Below are positions 23,530-34,672 of a DNA stretch of 64,000 nucleotides, piece by piece (position 1 is the first letter of the stretch; the number at the start of each line of letters is the position of its first letter). The notes below the pieces were generated by a model that was given only the letters and a program-made list of their open reading frames with translations, was not told the origin of the DNA and did not search any database. Made by a program: the position numbers and the translations under genes. The DNA comes from Sophora flavescens (taxonomy: Eukaryota; Streptophyta; Magnoliopsida; Fabales; Fabaceae). Where the stretch lies: NCBI GenBank assembly GCA_030762895.1, contig CM061068.1, positions 76,099,228 to 76,163,227 of the forward strand, written 5' to 3'.

Positions 23530-23902
23530 GACTTTAGATAGCGTTTCCGTATGCCTTTTAATAGCGTTTGTAACCGCTATCTATTCTACCGCTATTAAAA
23601 CTCGTTAGCAAAGATAGCATTTAGGAACTGCTATTAATAGGTGACTTTAGATAGCGTTTGTACACGGAAACGCTATCTAAAGTCAGACTTTAGATAGCGT
23701 TTCCTTGTACAAACGCTATCTAAAGTCTCGACTTTAGATAGCGTTTGTACACTAAACGCTTATCTAAAGTCAGACTTTAGATAGCGTTTCCTTATACAAA
23801 CGCTTATCTAAAGTCAGACTTTAGATAGCGTTTCCTTATACAAACGCTTATCTAAAGTCGACTTTAGATAGCGTTTGTACAAGAAAACGCTATCTAAAGC
23901 CC
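23530..23902. repeat. Left subterminal palindrome array of CACTA element 2
   Basis: About seven units of ACTTTAGATAGCGTTT paired with AAACGCTATCTAAAGT, each pair separated by a short GTACA- or CTTATACA-type spacer. This gives a chain of hairpins. The family is the same as that at 29796-30085, though the right-hand copies read CCTAAGATAGCG. Confidence 0.85.
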
Positions 23903-24654
23903 TTTTTTTTTAATTTTATTTCTTAACTTTTACATCCATTATTCCCGCATATTTACACAAAAAAACCACAATTGTTGCAAGTCAACACAATTGTTCAAAA
24001 TGTGTTCAAAATATAAGTGTTCAATGCAAAGACTGCATGTGTTTGTGCAAAGAAACCAAGAACTATACAATCAAAGTGCAACACTCTATACAAAGAACTA
24101 TATATATATATAACCTGATATAAGTACACCACTGTTTCTAAAGTATTCAAATTCACACGAGTAAGACAAAATCAAAGTGCAAAGAACTATACAGATCTCA
24201 ATCCTTAAGAAACCAAAATCGTAAAAACCAACATACATCTACAATTAATCTACATTTACAATTTCATTTTGTTTTTCATGAGACAACACCAAAGTAATGT
24301 GTCGAAATGTGATCCAAAGACTCAGTAGCATACATACTGCATTTCCACCACAAAGACTAACATGTTACATTGGGATACAAAGCAGACTAATTAGGTAAAT
24401 ACTACTGTAGCAAGAAACAGAATTCAAATCAAGCATTAACAAAGTGTAACAAAAATAATAAGTTTGAACTTATTTTCTCCTAGCAATGCAGACATCAACT
24501 CGAAGGCATGTACCAAGGAAAAACATATACATAGATAGTTTGGGGTTGATAAATATAAAGCATTATTCACATACCAATGAGTATTGCTGCAACTACTGTG
24601 ATCAATTTGACATAATCAAACGAACTTTTCAACAATATAGCGACACCACTCTTC

Positions 24655-26075
24655 CTTGACTTCAGATAGTTGACCAAAGTGGAGTATGTGGAGCATTTGA
24701 AGTCGAGGAAGTATCTGCGACATAAAAATTAAATAAATTAAGTTACAATTGCTAAAACATTTGAACAATCACGATTAAAAGCTAAGTAAACAACATACCG
24801 CCATTGGTATTTTAACTTGGTTCTCGCAAGATAGTCTCCTTCATGAAACGCATGACATAGTACCCACAACTGCATCTTGTTGGGTTGTCTTGGGCACTAT
24901 AAAAAATAAAATAGTAAATCAATATAGTTTTTTTTATCTAATTGCGCATTAAGTTTTTGCAAATATACCGTATCTCGAATCCATTTAATGTTGGTTGCCT
25001 TTAAACGCGGCACCTTAGCTCCGATATTTGCGCGATAAACTTGAAAACCACTAATCACAAAATCAAACAGACTTCATTAAGAAACATATTTTCAATCATC
25101 ACAAACACACGCATGCTCACGTATCGAACGTAATCATAGAAAATCAGAAATATAAAAACATGCTTACGTATCGAATGATTCTTTAATTGCAGGCGATCCC
25201 TAGGATCAACATACAAGGGATCCAGATAGTAAATAATCTCTTCAACAATATTTATCCAAGACAAAGACCCAATGATTCCTACAAAAATGTTGAGATAACA
25301 AATCCTAAGCACCTCAACTTTTATGTAATTCATTATTGTGAATTAAGTCCTATAGGATAAGCGACTCACCCAACATTGCATGGCGCTAAAAACAAAGGGC
25401 TGATATTCTCTTTCTTTAGTTGCAAACCGGTCGACTAGATACGTTGTCCTGTGAATCCCTCCCGAAGTAGCCGTATGTATTTGTTTGGTGTGGGGACAAG
25501 AACGGAAACCTCCTCGTTATTTCCTTTGGAAGCAACAATTCTTCATACAAATACCTTCAATTAAAATATAAAAATGGATTACACCAATGACATACATCAA
25601 TATTTAAATGGAAAGACTAAAAAAATATTGTACACTTTAAACCCGATTTATTACCGATATATGCGGAAATAACGGAGGCAGATACCCATTCATGATTTAC
25701 AACTTCTCTGATATTTTCAGTATTGAGCATCTCAATGAAATGGTTGCCAAAAATATTTTGTTCCATCTCTACGTACAATTGGTCAGCATTTTTCATATTC
25801 TTTCGTTCATGTATTTTAAGGAAATTCAAATATTCCAGAGAAGTTGTAGTTGAACCAGCTGTAGGTGGGTTGGCCTCAGAGTTGCCTCCTTTAGTTGCAA
25901 ACCGGTCAGCTAGATACGTTGTCTGTCAATTACACCCGCCTTGTTCTCGCGGGCTTTCCTCCACACAATATGGCGTTTAATTTTCTTAACTTCTGGCCCC
26001 GCCTTCTGTATCTGTATATTGAGATAATATAAATTAACCAAACAATTTAAAAGTCATATTTACCACAAATGCAGT

Positions 26076-26139
<64 letters not shown>

Positions 26140-26954
26140 CCAATTCATCCTCAATGTCAGCATACCCCTTACGTGATGCTTTGTAAGGGCATGCAGGATC
26201 TAACGCCTGTTGCGATTTTCATTGCTTAATTTCTATTCGACACATATAAGTAATATTAATACATGGTTAATGTCATATGTACGTATTGCTATAAAATTAT
26301 AAGGACTAACGTGATATTAAACATACCAGGAATTGAGCATCTCCTGTGCGTATTGCTATAAAAATCGTCCACTCATCCCTTGATATGTGTGGATATTTTG
26401 ATGGAGGCTCCTCATTGATATTCCCGTTGGCATCTCTTAGAAATTTTTTGGTCAATCTAGTTTCGAATGCCCTATGTAGGTTACCGACTTCCTGAAGTAC
26501 AAATTTTTTCCGAGATTCATCAACATTAAAAGACATCCGCAAAACAATATAAACAACGTGTCAAAGTAAGTATGTTTACATAGTTTACAATATAATTTAT
26601 AAATTTTAACAATTACCGTACATCAGCCCATAGCTCTCTTTGAAACCATCCAAAGCTTCATCCTTCCAATTAGAACAAATAATTGGGACCGTTTTTGCCG
26701 AACAACGGCCCCAATGTAACTCTTCAATATTTTACCATTAGCACGAATAGGTTGGTCCAAAGAATTCCATTCAACCTAATAAAAATAATAAAGTAATTAA
26801 ATCTAGATATCAAACAACATTATGAAATCCTTAGATTAGTAAGTAAATTACATCAAATTTTTGTCCTTTACTCCGTGCGCGGATGACCGCCTTCATAATT
26901 GTTGGCCCACGTCTCGCCGCTTTGGCATCACTAGAATTACTTGAAGATGCCATT
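24655..26954 (-). pseudogene. Decayed CACTA Transposase_24 / Ulp1 (C48)-like gene
   Basis: Start codon at 26954 (MASSSNSSDAKAARRGPTI); first exon 26852-26954 with a GT donor. The next exon (about 26617-26776) has VEWNSLDQPIRANG, then a frameshift before VPIICSNWKDEAL. The following exon (about 26326-26540) encodes SRKKFVLQEVGNL, ETRLTKKFL and HISRDEWTIFIAIRTGDAQF, the plant En/Spm transposase signature. A short exon near 26143-26220 reads CPYKASRKGYADIEDEL. Remnants near 25880-26010 (KKIKRHIVWRKARENKAG) carry stops. Near 24830-24900 a frame reads CSCGYYVMRFMKETI, matching the catalytic-Cys region of Ulp1-like peptidases. Many breaks; not functional. The region between about 25060 and 25850 is too decayed to assign exons. 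Confidence 0.72.
26079..26135. repeat. (TA)n microsatellite
   Basis: Uninterrupted alternating T and A for about 57 bases inside an intron-like part of the CACTA gene. Confidence 0.95.
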
Positions 26955-27264
26955 TACCTACAAAAATATTAGATACAAGTAAAACATCAATGGACATTAA
27001 TATAACATTAATTGATGCAAAATATAAAACAACTATGAATAACAAAATCAACACTAGCATTACCGGAAGATGCTAACTATAATATAAAAGGATCAGAAAG
27101 TTCATTTAAACACAAACACTACATACATGTTTAAGTCAACCTTTTTCTTTTCTTCATTTGATTGAGATTTGTTTGTCCTTTATTAGTACGAAATGGTGGA
27201 TTGACCAAAAGCCCCTCATCATGATCATCTCTCATATACATACCATCATCCCTAACAGAGACCG

Positions 27265-27427
27265 TCACGGCCATAACAGAGACCGTCACGGCCTGGCCGT
27301 GATATCCATCACGGCCGTGACCCAAAACCACCACAAGTCAGAGCACATCACGGCCCAGCCGTGAAATTCTTCACGGCCATAACAGATACCGTCACGGCCT
27401 GGCCGTGATGGACATCACGGCCGTGAC
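27265..27427. repeat. CACGGCC palindromic repeats in CACTA element 2
   Basis: Three 36-bp units (starting about 27286, 27348 and 27392) plus a half unit at 27265, all of the form TCACGGCC-TGGCCGTGA followed by TCACGGCCGTGAC. They closely match the array at 2538-2645 in the other CACTA element. It lies about 310 bp upstream of the transposase-like start codon and about 110 bp before the captured phytocyanin promoter. Confidence 0.8.
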
Positions 27428-27668
27428 GCGCATTACTTGGACCTGAAGAAACCAAAATAGATCAGATTTTGAGTTGGTTTGGGACTCTAACTTCCCAATT
27501 TCTATAAATAAGGATCAAGGCATCAGATCAGGGGATACACAATACACATTGGATGAGATCCATAACAACTAGGACTTAGGCATAGGTTATTATGCACACT
27601 ATAATAACTATATATTATATTATATATACCTCAATACACACTCATTCACTACTTGCTTCTATTTCCTC

Positions 27669-27837
27669 ATGGAGCTTGAGAGACCTATAGGCCTCTTCTT
27701 GGTTCTCATTAGTCTCTTCTCAAGCTCCCAAGCCTACAAATTCTATGTTGGTGGAAAAGATGGATGGGTGTTGAACCCTTCTGTGGATTATAATCAATGG
27801 TCATGAAGGAGCAGGTTCCAAGTTAGTGACTCTCTAG
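27669..27837 (+). pseudogene. Captured phytocyanin / early-nodulin-like gene fragment (exon 1)
   Basis: ATG at 27669 opens a secretory signal peptide (ERPIGLFLVLISLFSSSQA), followed by YKFYVGGKDGWVLNPS, the start of a plastocyanin-like domain of early-nodulin-like proteins. A TGA at 27804-27806 replaces the usual Glu in the W-A-E-R-N-R-F motif; the frame then continues RFQVSDSL to a splice-donor-like GGTAAGC at 27837. That is where phytocyanin genes normally have their intron. A TATA-rich segment (27605-27630) suggests that the promoter was captured too. Beyond the donor the sequence switches abruptly to an antisense Ca2+-ATPase piece, so no second exon exists. Intact relatives are GPI-anchored or extracellular; this copy cannot make a full domain. 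Confidence 0.85.
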
Positions 27838-27844
27838 GTAAGCA

Positions 27845-28443
27845 AAGATCAATTACTATGGCTGATCCCATAGTTTCACAAGCTGCCAAATGTCTAACAA
27901 GTGCTTTATCATTCATCATTTTCTTCATTGCAAATGCAAGGCTTAGTGTCACAAACTAAGGGTAATCCTTCCGAACTCGCAACAACAACTATGGTAACCT
28001 GCAATAGCAAAGAATTCCAACATCTCTATGGCATCATCCCCGGACCATCTCCAAAACCTTCCTTGTTGGATTTTTCGGCTCATGAGTCCTTTCACCAAAA
28101 CTGCAAAAGTAACCACAAAGAAAGAATAGGCCTATCTTCCCAATAATGGTTGCAACTCCATTCAATTTCACCCGCAATGGGGTTTCATCATCTCCACCTT
28201 CACTCGTAGTTGCCATCAATTTACCCCATTGAGTCCTCATCCCAACAAAGTGGTAATCAACATGGTGCATGATCCATCTTGGACCTTGGTTCCAGAAAGA
28301 AGAAATGGATTTTGGGAAGTAACCATCACCGGCTCACTCTCTCCGGTTAAACTTGACTCATCAATCAACACAGAAAATCCTGAAACAAATAATCCATCTC
28401 ACAGGACTTGGTCTCCAATTGCAAGATGCACAATAGAGTGGTG
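27845..28443 (-). pseudogene. Captured autoinhibited Ca2+-ATPase (ACA type, P2B) fragment
   Basis: Read on the minus strand, the pieces follow the order of plant P2B Ca2+-ATPases: SIVHLAIGDQV, then FSVLIDESSLTGESEPVMV (actuator-domain TGES motif), FLLSGTKVQDGSC, GMRTQWGKLMATTSEGGDDE, VKLNGVATIIGKIGLFF (M3), WRWSGDDAIEMLEFFA, VVVASSEGLPL (M4, with the PEGLP Pro lost), and AFAMKKMMNDKALVRHLAAC. It stops just before the DKTGT phosphorylation site. Breaks: a stop after GDQV, a frameshift near 28245, another near 28115, a one-base gain near 27988, and another near 27955. About 200 residues' worth of one host gene were captured. The closest subgroup by motif is the ACA1/2/4/11-like one; this is family knowledge, not a search. 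Confidence 0.9.
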
Positions 28444-29790
28444 AATACTGATCCAAAAGCAACAAAATAAAAACAATGCACCAATGAAATCCCTTTTATC
28501 CCTCAAAACAAAATAATCGACCATTCTTGACACAAGCACATTTAATCGAAAAATTGTCCAACGAAACAATAACCAAAATTCACATTCAAAATTTGTGTTC
28601 AAATATCACGATCGATATTAGAAAGAGTGTTACCCGAACCCAACAAGAAAGCCAAGAGAAGTGTCCCAGTTGACTTGATGACTCGGCGCAAGACAGACCA
28701 CGAAGAGGAGCAAAGGAACAATGAGAGGGAGCAAAGCGCAAAACGACATTGTGAAAGTGTGAACTATGAAACTAATAGATTTTATATGAAGGGAGCAGAA
28801 ACGCAAAACAACATTACATCTCGGTTATCTTCCACTCCACGTAACACTATGAAAGTGTGAAACTAAAACTACAACTATTCGGAATGGAATCCATATTCAA
28901 CTCATCAAAACCACAACCCCGATTGTAATGTTAAGTACTCGGAGGATTCCAATGCAAATGGAGTAGAATTTGCTAGTTGAACTAACATGGATTTAAAGTG
29001 TAATTTTAGTATAAAGATACCGAGCATAGTTCACATTCTCTCTCCAGGCCAAGTGAGAACCCAAATTTGCAATAACCATGCTCTATCCACATGAGTTTAA
29101 GCTAGATCTACATATATAATGGTTTCTCAAAACTTATGAAGCCAAAACAGGATTGCCATATGCACAACTTCATCAAGCTTTTGTTGTTTATCATCCTATA
29201 GGATTACCACGTTAAATAATCATGAAATTTTCTTAAACTACCCCATAAAACTTCCTTAAAAAAAAAAATGTTGTGGTTTCATAAGTTTTGATGAAGTTGT
29301 GCATATTTGAAAGGCAAAAGGGAAATTATATCAAGAACAATATGGCACAAGAGATGCCACAAGAGAAGTGACAGAGAGTAACAAAGCTAGTGATCACAAC
29401 CTTTCACCAAACCAACAACAAAGAATCAAACCCGGACTCCATAGCACACAAAACAAACAAGGGGCAAACCGAAAGATCAATATAAGTGCATAAAAAAGTT
29501 AACAAGATGAGTTGTAGGCAACAAGAACCCATAGAACAGAGCCACAAGAGCTTTGCACCAAAAGAGCGACACCGCAACAACAAAGAAATAACCCGCAACT
29601 TGAGCTAACCCAACGAAACCCGCTAGTATGATTTAAGTTCTTTCTCTTTCGAGAGTAGCAACGACAAGAGCAATGGCGAAGACCTAAGAAATGAGGAAGG
29701 AAAAAGAGATGGCATGCGGAGGGAAGGAAACATAGAGAATGAAAATGAGGAAGAAACAGGGAGGGAAGGCCGAGCGCGCGTCTTTTTTTG
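28444..29790. other. CACTA element 2 interior without recognised genes
   Basis: Just right of the ATPase piece the sequence may be the intron preceding its first captured exon (an acceptor-like GGATCAG on the minus strand near 28455). The frame at 28627-28860 (plus) is charged and low-complexity with no domain. Nothing else could be assigned. Confidence 0.4.
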
Positions 29791-29795
29791 GGAAG

Positions 29796-30085
29796 ACCTA
29801 AGATAGCGTTTCCTACAGAAACGCTATCTTAGGTGATACCTAAGATAGCGTTTCCTGAAGGAAACGCTATCTTAGGTATCACCTAAGATAGCGTTTCCGT
29901 GGGGGACCGCTTATCTTTTCCTAAGTGACACTTTTAATAGCGGTTCCACACGGAAACGCTATCTTAGGTTATACCTAAGATAGCGTTTCCCTTAGGGAAA
30001 CGCTATTAAAAGTCCCCCATCACTTTTAATAGCATTTCCACACGGAAATGCTATTAAAGGTGCGCTATTAAAAGTCTATTTTGTT
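29796..30085. repeat. Right subterminal palindrome array of CACTA element 2
   Basis: Paired ACCTAAGATAGCGTTTCC and GGAAACGCTATCTTAGGT units, then ACTTTTAATAGC variants, immediately inside the right terminal repeat. It mirrors the left array with a changed outer word. Confidence 0.85.
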
Positions 30086-30395
30086 GTAGTGTATAAGAAT
30101 GTTTGATAAAAAAAGATCTCTGTTCTGGAGCAAAAGTAAAGAGATTTTCTTTGTGAATAACTTTACCCAGCTTTCATCATTGGTAGAAGTGGGAAATGTT
30201 GATTGCAGTCTGTCTTGCTAAAAGCACCAAGATATTGTAAGTAAGAAATGCTGATTGCAACAATGTCTGTTTAACTACAAATCTTCACAGGAGTTAAATT
30301 GGTTAAGAATGTTTAATAAATCTGAAGAATTACTATCTAATATTTTTGTGATAAAAAATAAATAATGTTTACAAATATTTTTATTTCAAATGTTA

Positions 30396-30561
30396 CATTT
30401 TTTGGTGAACCCGGATATCCTTCAGCCGGGAGCCAGAGACTAATCCCTCGAGGGGTTGACCTCTCCCAACAGATATTTTTCCGTACGCATGAGTCAGGAA
30501 TCGAACCCCTGACCATATGCTTAAAGGGCCCAGTTATCTACCAACTGTCACACCATGTTGG
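30396..30561 (-). mobile_element. tRNA-derived SINE, 166 bp
   Basis: On the minus strand the head contains an A-box-like segment (30537-30550) and a B box GGTTCGATTCC (complement of 30497-30507), spaced as in tRNA genes. The body ends in GGGTTCACC and a short A-rich tail (30396-30405, seen as T on plus). A perfect 11-bp target duplication TTCAAATGTTA flanks it (30385-30395 and 30562-30572). Pol III would transcribe it; movement uses LINE enzymes. Confidence 0.85.
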
Positions 30562-30572
30562 TTCAAATGTTA

Positions 30573-30667
30573 ACTTTGTATCAAAGAAATTATTAAAATG
30601 TAATATAATAAATAGTTGTAACAAACGAACTATTCTTTTTTTTAATACTTTAAATAAAGAAATGTTG

Positions 30668-30710
<43 letters not shown>

Positions 30711-32125
30711 TATATAGAACATATTCATTGCTTTTAAAATTAATTTTACTTTTTATTAAAATTGCAGAAAAAACAGCTCTGCTATACAATGCGAAAATGA
30801 GACATGATGAAATTCGTCAACCAAATTGTAATTTATAAAACGCAAAAATTTGAAAGGCGCAAGTTAAATTCCCATGTCGTATCACGGATTCACTTTCGCA
30901 CTAAACAGTATTTTCCTTAAACAATTGACTAATAAGAATTTATGATACAAAGTTATGATATATTTTGTAGGACAACAAATACTGTCCCACTTAAAAGAGA
31001 TTTTGTTAAACAATAATGCGTGATACTCTCCCCTTATTTGGTGGGTACCATCTTATTTGGTGGGTACCATAAGGACAAATTTTGTAATGCCTGCATATTT
31101 TTAAGGGATCAATTTAGTAAAATAATCTTTGGATGACTAATACGGTTATACACTAATATATGGAGAACCAACTTAAGACTTTACAGTTACACAAGTATAA
31201 TATTTAGCAAAAACTGTATACTGCATTAACCACAAATAAAATATTAACCACAGGGTCATGACTAAGATCTGTGCCAAGCATGAGGAAAATAAAATTCTAT
31301 TATGGTGGGTCAAAGATATCTCTGAACTAAGAATGATGTGCTTTGTGCCCAAGAAATTCATCCTCAAACTAAGTCTGAAAATTCGTTGAAGAACTTTTGC
31401 AACAGAAATGACTAGGCTTAAGTCAGTAACATCTGCAGCTGCAAGAGAATAGCCTAACAGCCCTAACTCAAGAAGAAAATACCATGGATACCCTTTCTCA
31501 TGGCAAAAAATAACCTAAAAACATGACTAGCCTTAATCAATATAGGAAGCATTCAATTTATTTCAGACAGATGCAGTGGACACTGAATTAGCTCAAAACT
31601 ATTAGGAGATTTCATCCAAAAATGAAGGGTATGAGCAACATACAAGCAAGAACCAATGGAATAAAGCATTTTATAACATGTATTCATATAAACCCGGTTG
31701 TTCTGCATCCAGAATGATCTAGTATTCTGCCAAGCTTCTTTCTTTACTATGAACAGTCAATACTAAAGTGAAGACTTCTTGTTACTTACTGTCTGTGACT
31801 TCGGATATTTTTGGCACCAAAGTCACATAACATAGCCAGCATTGCTTCCTATTGTTCTCTGCATATGCATTCATGTAGAAATTGAGGCATAAACATGAAC
31901 AAGAATTACTTGGAAGATCAAGCAAGATCCCTAACAGAAATGAGTTGAAACCTGAATTAAATTCATCTATATTTACAATTTCTGGTCAGTTCTAACTCCT
32001 AATATGCATCTATTTGCAATCAATGATTCAATGAATACAGGAAGAATAAAGAAAGATAACTAATAAGCCATAGCTTCTCTGAACCAAAACTTAAGGTGGA
32101 GCTTCTTCTCAAAATATATTGTATA
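30573..32125. other. Non-coding stretch left of the PPR gene
   Basis: It contains a (TA)n run at about 30669-30708 and a small duplication of TTATTTGGTGGGTACCAT near 31034-31071. From about 31400 the base composition is less extreme and it probably includes the 3' UTR of the minus-strand PPR gene. No other gene was seen. Confidence 0.4.
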
Positions 32126-33493
32126 TCAATTTTGAACCTCTACCCAACTACATCCAGGATTCTTCTTTAACCCTTTCTGTTTCATGGCCAACCACAAGTC
32201 ACTGGCATCCTTCCAGGAAGCACGGGTGGAAAAAACACTAGCAGTAAGTACATAGTTTGCCCCCAATTCAGACTCCAGCTTAGACAGAAGTTTATCATCC
32301 AAACTTGGAACCCATCCGTGATTTCTGCAAGCACCTAAGAAACTCCTTAGTATGACAGCATTGGGCTCCACTGGCATGTTATTGATGATATCGTGAGCTT
32401 CTTCAATCAAGCCAGCTCTTCCTAGCAAATCAACCATGCATCCATAATGCTCAACAGTTGGCTTTATGCCATACACTCTCACCATCCGATCAAAATACTT
32501 CTTGCCCTCATACACAAGTCCCATGTGGCTGCAGGCCGACAGAATCGCCGAAAAAGACAGACTATCCGGTTGCAGCCCTATATCCTCCATCTGGTTGAAT
32601 AGAGAAAGAGCATCCTCTGGACGCCCGTGATTGGCAAGAGCAGAGATCATGATGGTGCATGACTGTAAGTTCTTTCTAGGCATTGAATTGAAAATCCTAA
32701 GGGCTCTGTCAATTTGCCCACATTTCGAATACATCTCAAACAAAACTGTCCCTAAACCAACATCCATTTCTATACAATTCCTTATGATGTAAGAATGAAT
32801 AGATTCACCAGCACTGATATTAACCATTTTGGTGCAGGCAGAAAGCAAGCTTACCAAAGTAACCGAATTCGGCTTCTCATCCACCACCTCCATATCTCTA
32901 AACACGTCCAAAGCATCCAAAGGGGAGTCACGAGCGACACACACCGCGATCAACGAGCTCCAAGACACGACATCTCTCACAGGCATTTCATCGAACGCCT
33001 TGCGCGCAAAGTGAAAAGCGCCGCAATCAGCATACATCCTCAAAAGGGTATTGCCAATATAGCGATCAGAGGCGAAACCCATCTTGAGAACCAAGGAATG
33101 GAGGGCCCCACCTGTCCCAATGAAGGAACAGCGACCACATGCTCTGAGGACGAAAGGGAAAGTGTAGTTGTCAGGGTAAAGGTTGGAGCTTTGGAGGAGT
33201 TTGAAGAGGGTGAGGGAGTTGTGCGAAGTGGGGGTGTTGGAGAAGGCTCTGATGAGGGTGTTCCAGGCGAAGAGGGGTGGAGTGATGGGGAGGTTGAGGA
33301 AGAAGGAGGTGGCGGAAGGGAGGGAGATGGAGGAGGCGGAGGAGAGGAAGAGGGAGATGAGGTTGGGGTGGTGGTCGAGGGAGGATTTGAGGAGGAGGGA
33401 GTGGAGTTGGAGGAGGTGGCACACGGTGGTGCACCGCTGGATCAGCCTATCTATTGGAATTGGCGGGATACCATGATGAAACTTACCCATCAA
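32126..33493 (-). CDS. Pentatricopeptide repeat (PPR) protein, PLS class with E-type C-terminus, 455 aa
   Basis: An intact intronless frame from ATG 33493 (or 33490, the next Met) to the stop at 32126. Tandem 31-36-residue helical repeats are clear: AWNTLIRAFSN, NYTFPFVLRACG, GNTLLRMYADCG, DVVSWSSLIAVCVA, NSVTLVSLLSACTK, GTVLFEMYSKCGQIDRALRI, SCTIMISALANHGRPEDAL, DSLSFSAILSACSHMG and HYGCMVDLLGRAGLIEEAHD. The C-terminal part (EPNAVILRSFLGACRNHG to KNPGCSWVEV) is an E-type motif, and there is no DYW deaminase domain. E-class PLS proteins normally bind single-stranded RNA in mitochondria or plastids and help C-to-U editing. That function is inferred from the family; the target site is unknown. 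The N-terminus is short and no targeting peptide is obvious. At 455 residues it is a small but plausible family member. Confidence 0.92.
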   Translation of the reverse strand: MMGKFHHGIPPIPIDRLIQRCTTVCHLLQLHSLLLKSSLDHHPNLISLFLSSASSISLPSATSFFLNLPITPPLFAWNTLIRAFSNTPTSHNSLTLFKLLQSSNLYPDNYTFPFVLRACGRCSFIGTGGALHSLVLKMGFASDRYIGNTLLRMYADCGAFHFARKAFDEMPVRDVVSWSSLIAVCVARDSPLDALDVFRDMEVVDEKPNSVTLVSLLSACTKMVNISAGESIHSYIIRNCIEMDVGLGTVLFEMYSKCGQIDRALRIFNSMPRKNLQSCTIMISALANHGRPEDALSLFNQMEDIGLQPDSLSFSAILSACSHMGLVYEGKKYFDRMVRVYGIKPTVEHYGCMVDLLGRAGLIEEAHDIINNMPVEPNAVILRSFLGACRNHGWVPSLDDKLLSKLESELGANYVLTASVFSTRASWKDASDLWLAMKQKGLKKNPGCSWVEVQN

Positions 33494-34048
33494 TCATTGA
33501 GCTCTATCATTCATCCCGCAATGGCGCAATGTTTAGTATGTGTCAATTCAATTCGGTATACACATTTGACTACCCTACCATGATTTCTAACTGCAGTTTA
33601 GAGCATGTTGCATAAGAAATATGGAGACGCACTGTTCGATTATCAGTGACATGACTAGGGTGATAGTTGGATCTGAAATGTTTTATTACGTGCCAAATTA
33701 TATTTTTTAGAATGTGATTTTTAGGAATCTTTCTTTTTCACTTGAGATATTAGAATCGAGTTTTCCTAAACTTGTAAGTTTAACTATGATTCATTAGTTT
33801 TTATCAAAAAAAAAAAAAAACTATGATTCATTAGTTTTGTTTTGGAAAATACTTTACGTTGAGATATCATAATAGAATTTTCTCAAATTTGTAAGTTTAA
33901 CTGTGATCGATTAGTTTTGTTTTCGAGAATATTTTGAGAATAATATTTTATGTTCGAGAATGAGTTTTTCAAATTTGTATCAAATATAATAAAATTTTAT
34001 TTTCAGACCAATATTTTTGAAAATTTTATTTTAAAACTTGTATCAAAT
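33494..34048. other. Intergenic region upstream of the PPR gene
   Basis: It would contain the PPR promoter (minus strand). The phrase CTATGATTCATTAGTTTT occurs twice (about 33786 and 33822). No TATA box could be assigned with confidence and no genes were seen. Confidence 0.4.
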
Positions 34049-34063
34049 ACTACATTAACACCT

Positions 34064-34657
34064 ACGTGGGAGTGGTTTTTATGATCATTGGCTGAGTGCG
34101 AGAACCCTTGACCCTTCTTCCCAGCATGCTCAAAATTTGTTGCATGACACTATTTGGCAAGCACCTCCTTCTAGGTACGTAAAATGCAACGTTGATGCCA
34201 GTTTCTTCATGGAGAGTGGGAGGACCAGTTTTGACATGTGTATTAGACATTCTGCAGGTGGTTTTATTCTTGCTTGGATGAAATGGGTATCCTCTTGTCT
34301 TGCGATTCTTGAGAGAGAAGTATGTGCCTTTTCAAAACTATCCATTGGATTCAAGAATTAAATTTCCAGCAGGTTATTTTTGAGTTTGATTGTTAAGTGG
34401 TTGTTGCGCATGTTAAGACTCCTAGACAGGATATTTCAGAGTATGGTGGTACAATTAAAACCTGTCATAATTTACTTTTTTCTTTCTCAAACTATGGTGT
34501 TAATTTTTTCATGAGGCAAGCAAATAGTGTAACTCATAATTTAGTAAAAGCAACTCTATTTTTAGTTAGCTCTCAAACTTTTTATTAAGTTTCACTTTGA
34601 ATTGCTCATTTGATTCTTAATGAAATGTGTTGAGTTGGTTGCTTAAAAAAAAAACCC
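34064..34657 (+). mobile_element. 5'-truncated LINE (L1-type) insertion with RNase H-like 3' end
   Basis: A 15-bp target duplication ACTACATTAACACCT flanks it (34049-34063 and 34658-34672), and an A-tail lies at 34645-34654. The coding remnants are the plant non-LTR RNase H-like (RVT_3) domain: YVKCNVDASFF, MCIRHSAGGFILAW, then in other frames EYGGTIKTCHNLLF and FFMRQANSVTHNLVKA. At least two frameshifts or stops break it. Only the last part of ORF2 was inserted, as is usual for target-primed reverse transcription that aborts early. Confidence 0.85.
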
Positions 34658-34672
34658 ACTACATTAACACCT

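Larger units (their letters stand above)
23515..30091 (-). mobile_element. Complete CACTA transposon with captured host-gene fragments
   Basis: The left end is CACTACAACAGATTAGAC at 23515; the right end is the complement of CACTACAACAAAATAGAC, ending at 30091. It is flanked by a perfect 3-bp duplication TAT (23512-23514, 30092-30094). Both ends carry palindromic ATAGCGTTT/AAACGCTAT subterminal arrays. The interior has a decayed minus-strand Transposase_24/Ulp1-like gene, a CACGGCC palindrome array, and then two captured host pieces (a phytocyanin exon on plus, a Ca2+-ATPase on minus). Length 6577 bp. Its own proteins are broken, so any movement would need proteins from another copy. Confidence 0.93.

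Noticed and set aside
23530..30085. CRISPR-like array
   Set aside because: The regular palindromes are CACTA subterminal repeats. Spacers are short and repetitive, and the genome is a plant's.
30490..30550. tRNA gene
   Set aside because: The A-box and B-box are those of a SINE head with an 11-bp target duplication. No cloverleaf with matching acceptor stem was found.
32795..33583. 262-codon plus-strand frame opposite the PPR gene
   Set aside because: Antisense shadow. Its Glu/Gly-rich text comes from the Leu/Ser/Pro-rich N-terminus of the PPR gene read backwards.
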